Positions 62,522-64,000 of a DNA stretch of 64,000 nt are shown in pieces. A program made the position numbers and the translations under genes. Below the pieces are notes generated by a model, which did no database searches, was not told where the DNA came from, and saw nothing but the letters and a program-made list of their open reading frames with translations. The stretch's first letter is position 1, and each line of letters starts with the position of its first letter. Origin of the DNA: Nocardioides oleivorans (GTDB lineage: Bacteria > Actinomycetota > Actinomycetes > Propionibacteriales > Nocardioidaceae); NCBI RefSeq assembly GCF_004137255.1, contig NZ_SDWT01000002.1:310001-374000 (forward strand), written 5' to 3'.

Positions 62522-64000
62522 CCTGCCGTCAAGGTGCCGACGCCCGCGCGCCCACCCCGCGAGCAGGGAGGCCGGGTTGACCAGGGCCCACGCACGGTGC
62601 CGGACGTCTGCCTCCGCCAGCACCTGCCTGCGCAGTGCCTGGCACGCCTGCCAGTAGTCCAGCCCGTCCTCCGCCGGACCGGCAGCCGGGGCGAAGACCG
62701 CCGCGTCCGCGCGTCGCGCGAGGCCGGGATCGACGCCCAGGCCACCGGCCTGCGCGACGCGGCTCCACCCCTCGGGGACGGGCGTGCCGCGGTCGCGCGC
62801 GGCGTCGAGCACCTCCTGCCAGCCGTTGACGTAGAGCCCGGACCACGACGTCGTACGCCGCCGACGCACGCGCCGTACCCGCTTGGCGAGCGGCACCAGG
62901 GCCAGCAGGGCGAGCAGGGCCCCCGCGATCGCGGCCGCGGCGAGGCCGACGTAGCGCCAGGGGTTCGTCTGCTCCTCGATCACCGCGTCGGGCGACAGCT
63001 CGATGTCGGCGCCCTTGGGGATCTTCACCTGGTCGTCGTCGAGGTCCAGCTCCTCCTCGACGAACTCGGGGGCACCGATCGTGACCTCCTCGTCGGAGCC
63101 GGAGTGGACGCCGGTGTAGCGCGCAGGGTCGAGCGTGCGCCAGGTGCCGTCCGCGAGCTGGAGCTCCACCCACGACACGATGTCGCTGCGCGTGACGATG
63201 CCGCGTCGTCCCGGCGTGGCTCCCAGGACCACACGAGCGGGCACCCCGAGCCGGGAGGCGCCCAGCGCGGTGACGGCCGAGTACTGGAACGGGGTCGCCG
63301 ACATCCGATCGGCGCCGACGAGCCGCAGCCCGAGGTCGACCGGCGACTGGGACGAGGATCCCGAGAGCCGGACCTCGCCGTTGAGCCGGAGGTAGCGGGC
63401 GAGGAGCAGGACGCGCTGCAGCGGCGAGACCTCGGGGCGGTCGAAGGGCACCAGGAACCGGTCGAGGAACGCCCCCTCGGGCTGACGCTGCTCCTCGGTC
63501 GCGGTCATCGTGGCGTCGGACGGGCGCAGGCCCGCGGACGGGACGACCGAGGTGAAGGTGTAGTCGTCGCGCGGGTCGACGCCACCCACCACCACCGCGC
63601 TGGAGGTCGCCTGGTTGTAGCGCACGTCCTCGATCTGGGTCCGACCGTCGCGGTAGTCGAGCTCGAGGCCGGTCAGCTCTCCGAGCATCGGGAGCCAGTC
63701 GCCGGTGTACGCCGGTGCGATCCGGACCCGCACCTCGACCTCCGGGCCCGGGTGCAGGGGCTCGACCACTCGTCCCAGCCGCCGGAAGGTCCCCGCCGGG
63801 CCGGCGCCCGGCGACTCGTCCGCCGGTCGCCAGGACTCGCCGTCGTAGAGGTCGAGGGTGCCGAGCCTCATCCGGGCGCCGTCCGGCACCCCGACGGCGC
63901 GGAACAGCTGCTGGCGGCCCTCCCCGGGTGGGATCAGCGTCTCCGACGCACTGGACGCGACGGCCCGGTCACCGGCGGGGTCCAGCCGGACGCGGTCCGT
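62459..64000 (-). CDS. TgpA-like transglutaminase-fold membrane protein lacking catalytic residues (5' truncated)
   Basis: The frame runs open from the window edge; ~513 residues are visible. A transglutaminase-like domain is followed by a membrane helix (YVGLAAAAIAGALLALLALV) and a DUF4129-like C-terminal part. The fold motif is clear (LGVPARVVLGATPG, SWVELQLADGTWRTLDP). However, the residue that is Cys in active enzymes aligns with Pro (SATPFQYSAV, codon 63290-63292), and the His of HAW aligns with Val (DIVSWVEL, codon 63176-63178). Only the Asp remains. The N-terminal membrane part is outside the window. The C-terminal tail is Arg-rich. Confidence 0.8.
   Translation of the reverse strand, partial: TDRVRLDPAGDRAVASSASETLIPPGEGRQQLFRAVGVPDGARMRLGTLDLYDGESWRPADESPGAGPAGTFRRLGRVVEPLHPGPEVEVRVRIAPAYTGDWLPMLGELTGLELDYRDGRTQIEDVRYNQATSSAVVVGGVDPRDDYTFTSVVPSAGLRPSDATMTATEEQRQPEGAFLDRFLVPFDRPEVSPLQRVLLLARYLRLNGEVRLSGSSSQSPVDLGLRLVGADRMSATPFQYSAVTALGASRLGVPARVVLGATPGRRGIVTRSDIVSWVELQLADGTWRTLDPARYTGVHSGSDEEVTIGAPEFVEEELDLDDDQVKIPKGADIELSPDAVIEEQTNPWRYVGLAAAAIAGALLALLALVPLAKRVRRVRRRRTTSWSGLYVNGWQEVLDAARDRGTPVPEGWSRVAQAGGLGVDPGLARRADAAVFAPAAGPAEDGLDYWQACQALRRQVLAEADVRHRAWALVNPASLLAGWARGRRHLDGRSGRQVRHEDRRARRQQPTGA

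Overview
The window is GC-rich, gene-dense chromosomal DNA from a high-GC Gram-positive bacterium. The gene set is actinobacterial: a SepH-type septation protein, a HrdB/SigA-type principal sigma factor, a nearby SigB/HrdD-type sigma factor, a ParC/ParE pair, and small actinobacterial families (DUF5998, DUF7455, DUF4192, TIGR03252-like HhH-GPD). GTG starts and 4-base stop/start overlaps are common. I infer a Nocardioides-like member of the Nocardioidaceae, but no rRNA or other species marker is present. I recognised no prophage, insertion sequence, CRISPR array, rRNA or tRNA.

Layout. 1-5.9 kb: tail of a sugar-lactone oxidase, a secreted GH18 chitinase, a TRIC/UPF0126 membrane protein, sepH, a MOSC protein, a rhodanese and a small unknown. 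5.9-19.5 kb: thymidine kinase, a phosphodiesterase-like enzyme, DUF5998, a GNAT-acyl-CoA synthetase fusion and the ParC/ParE region. Between parC and parE lie an LprG-like lipoprotein with an MFS exporter and a beta-carbonic anhydrase. 19.5-25.9 kb: a TetR/MFS efflux pair with clear operators, small membrane proteins, and secreted CapA-like and M28-peptidase lipoproteins. 25.9-29.9 kb: a complete ferric-siderophore-type ABC operon behind an iron-box-like sequence. 29.9-35.7 kb: a TetR regulator, a secreted SGNH hydrolase, a BLUF photoreceptor, the principal sigma factor, a DNA glycosylase-like protein and a universal stress protein. 35.7-43.4 kb: glutamate-cysteine ligase-like enzyme, DUF4192, DNA polymerase IV, 5-oxoprolinase genes pxpA/B/C, and sigB behind a SigR/SigH-type promoter. 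43.4-54 kb: a GH3 lipoprotein, coaE, a MarR/ABC exporter pair, a PLP aminotransferase, a GlxA-type regulator with an operator array and a tiny membrane protein, a CASTOR/POLLUX-like channel, and rpsA.

The most unusual part is 54.2-61.7 kb. Two paralogous secreted proteins (1398 and 653 residues) share an N-terminal domain of unknown function, Ig-like repeats (nine versus one) carrying a cysteine pair each, and a Lys/Arg-rich thrombospondin-type-3-like calcium-binding tail. Neither has a recognisable anchor. Both follow AT-rich promoter-like sequences, and a phosphotransferase gene lies between them. The window ends with a methyltransferase and a truncated TgpA-like transglutaminase-fold protein whose catalytic Cys and His are replaced.

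Several functional units can be read: iron uptake (binding protein, two permeases, ATPase), lipid or drug export (lipoprotein plus MFS), 5-oxoproline recycling, two regulator/efflux pairs with palindromic operators, and a thiol-stress-type promoter feeding an alternative sigma factor. Strong hairpin terminators separate many units. All functions are read from motifs and family knowledge; no searches were run.
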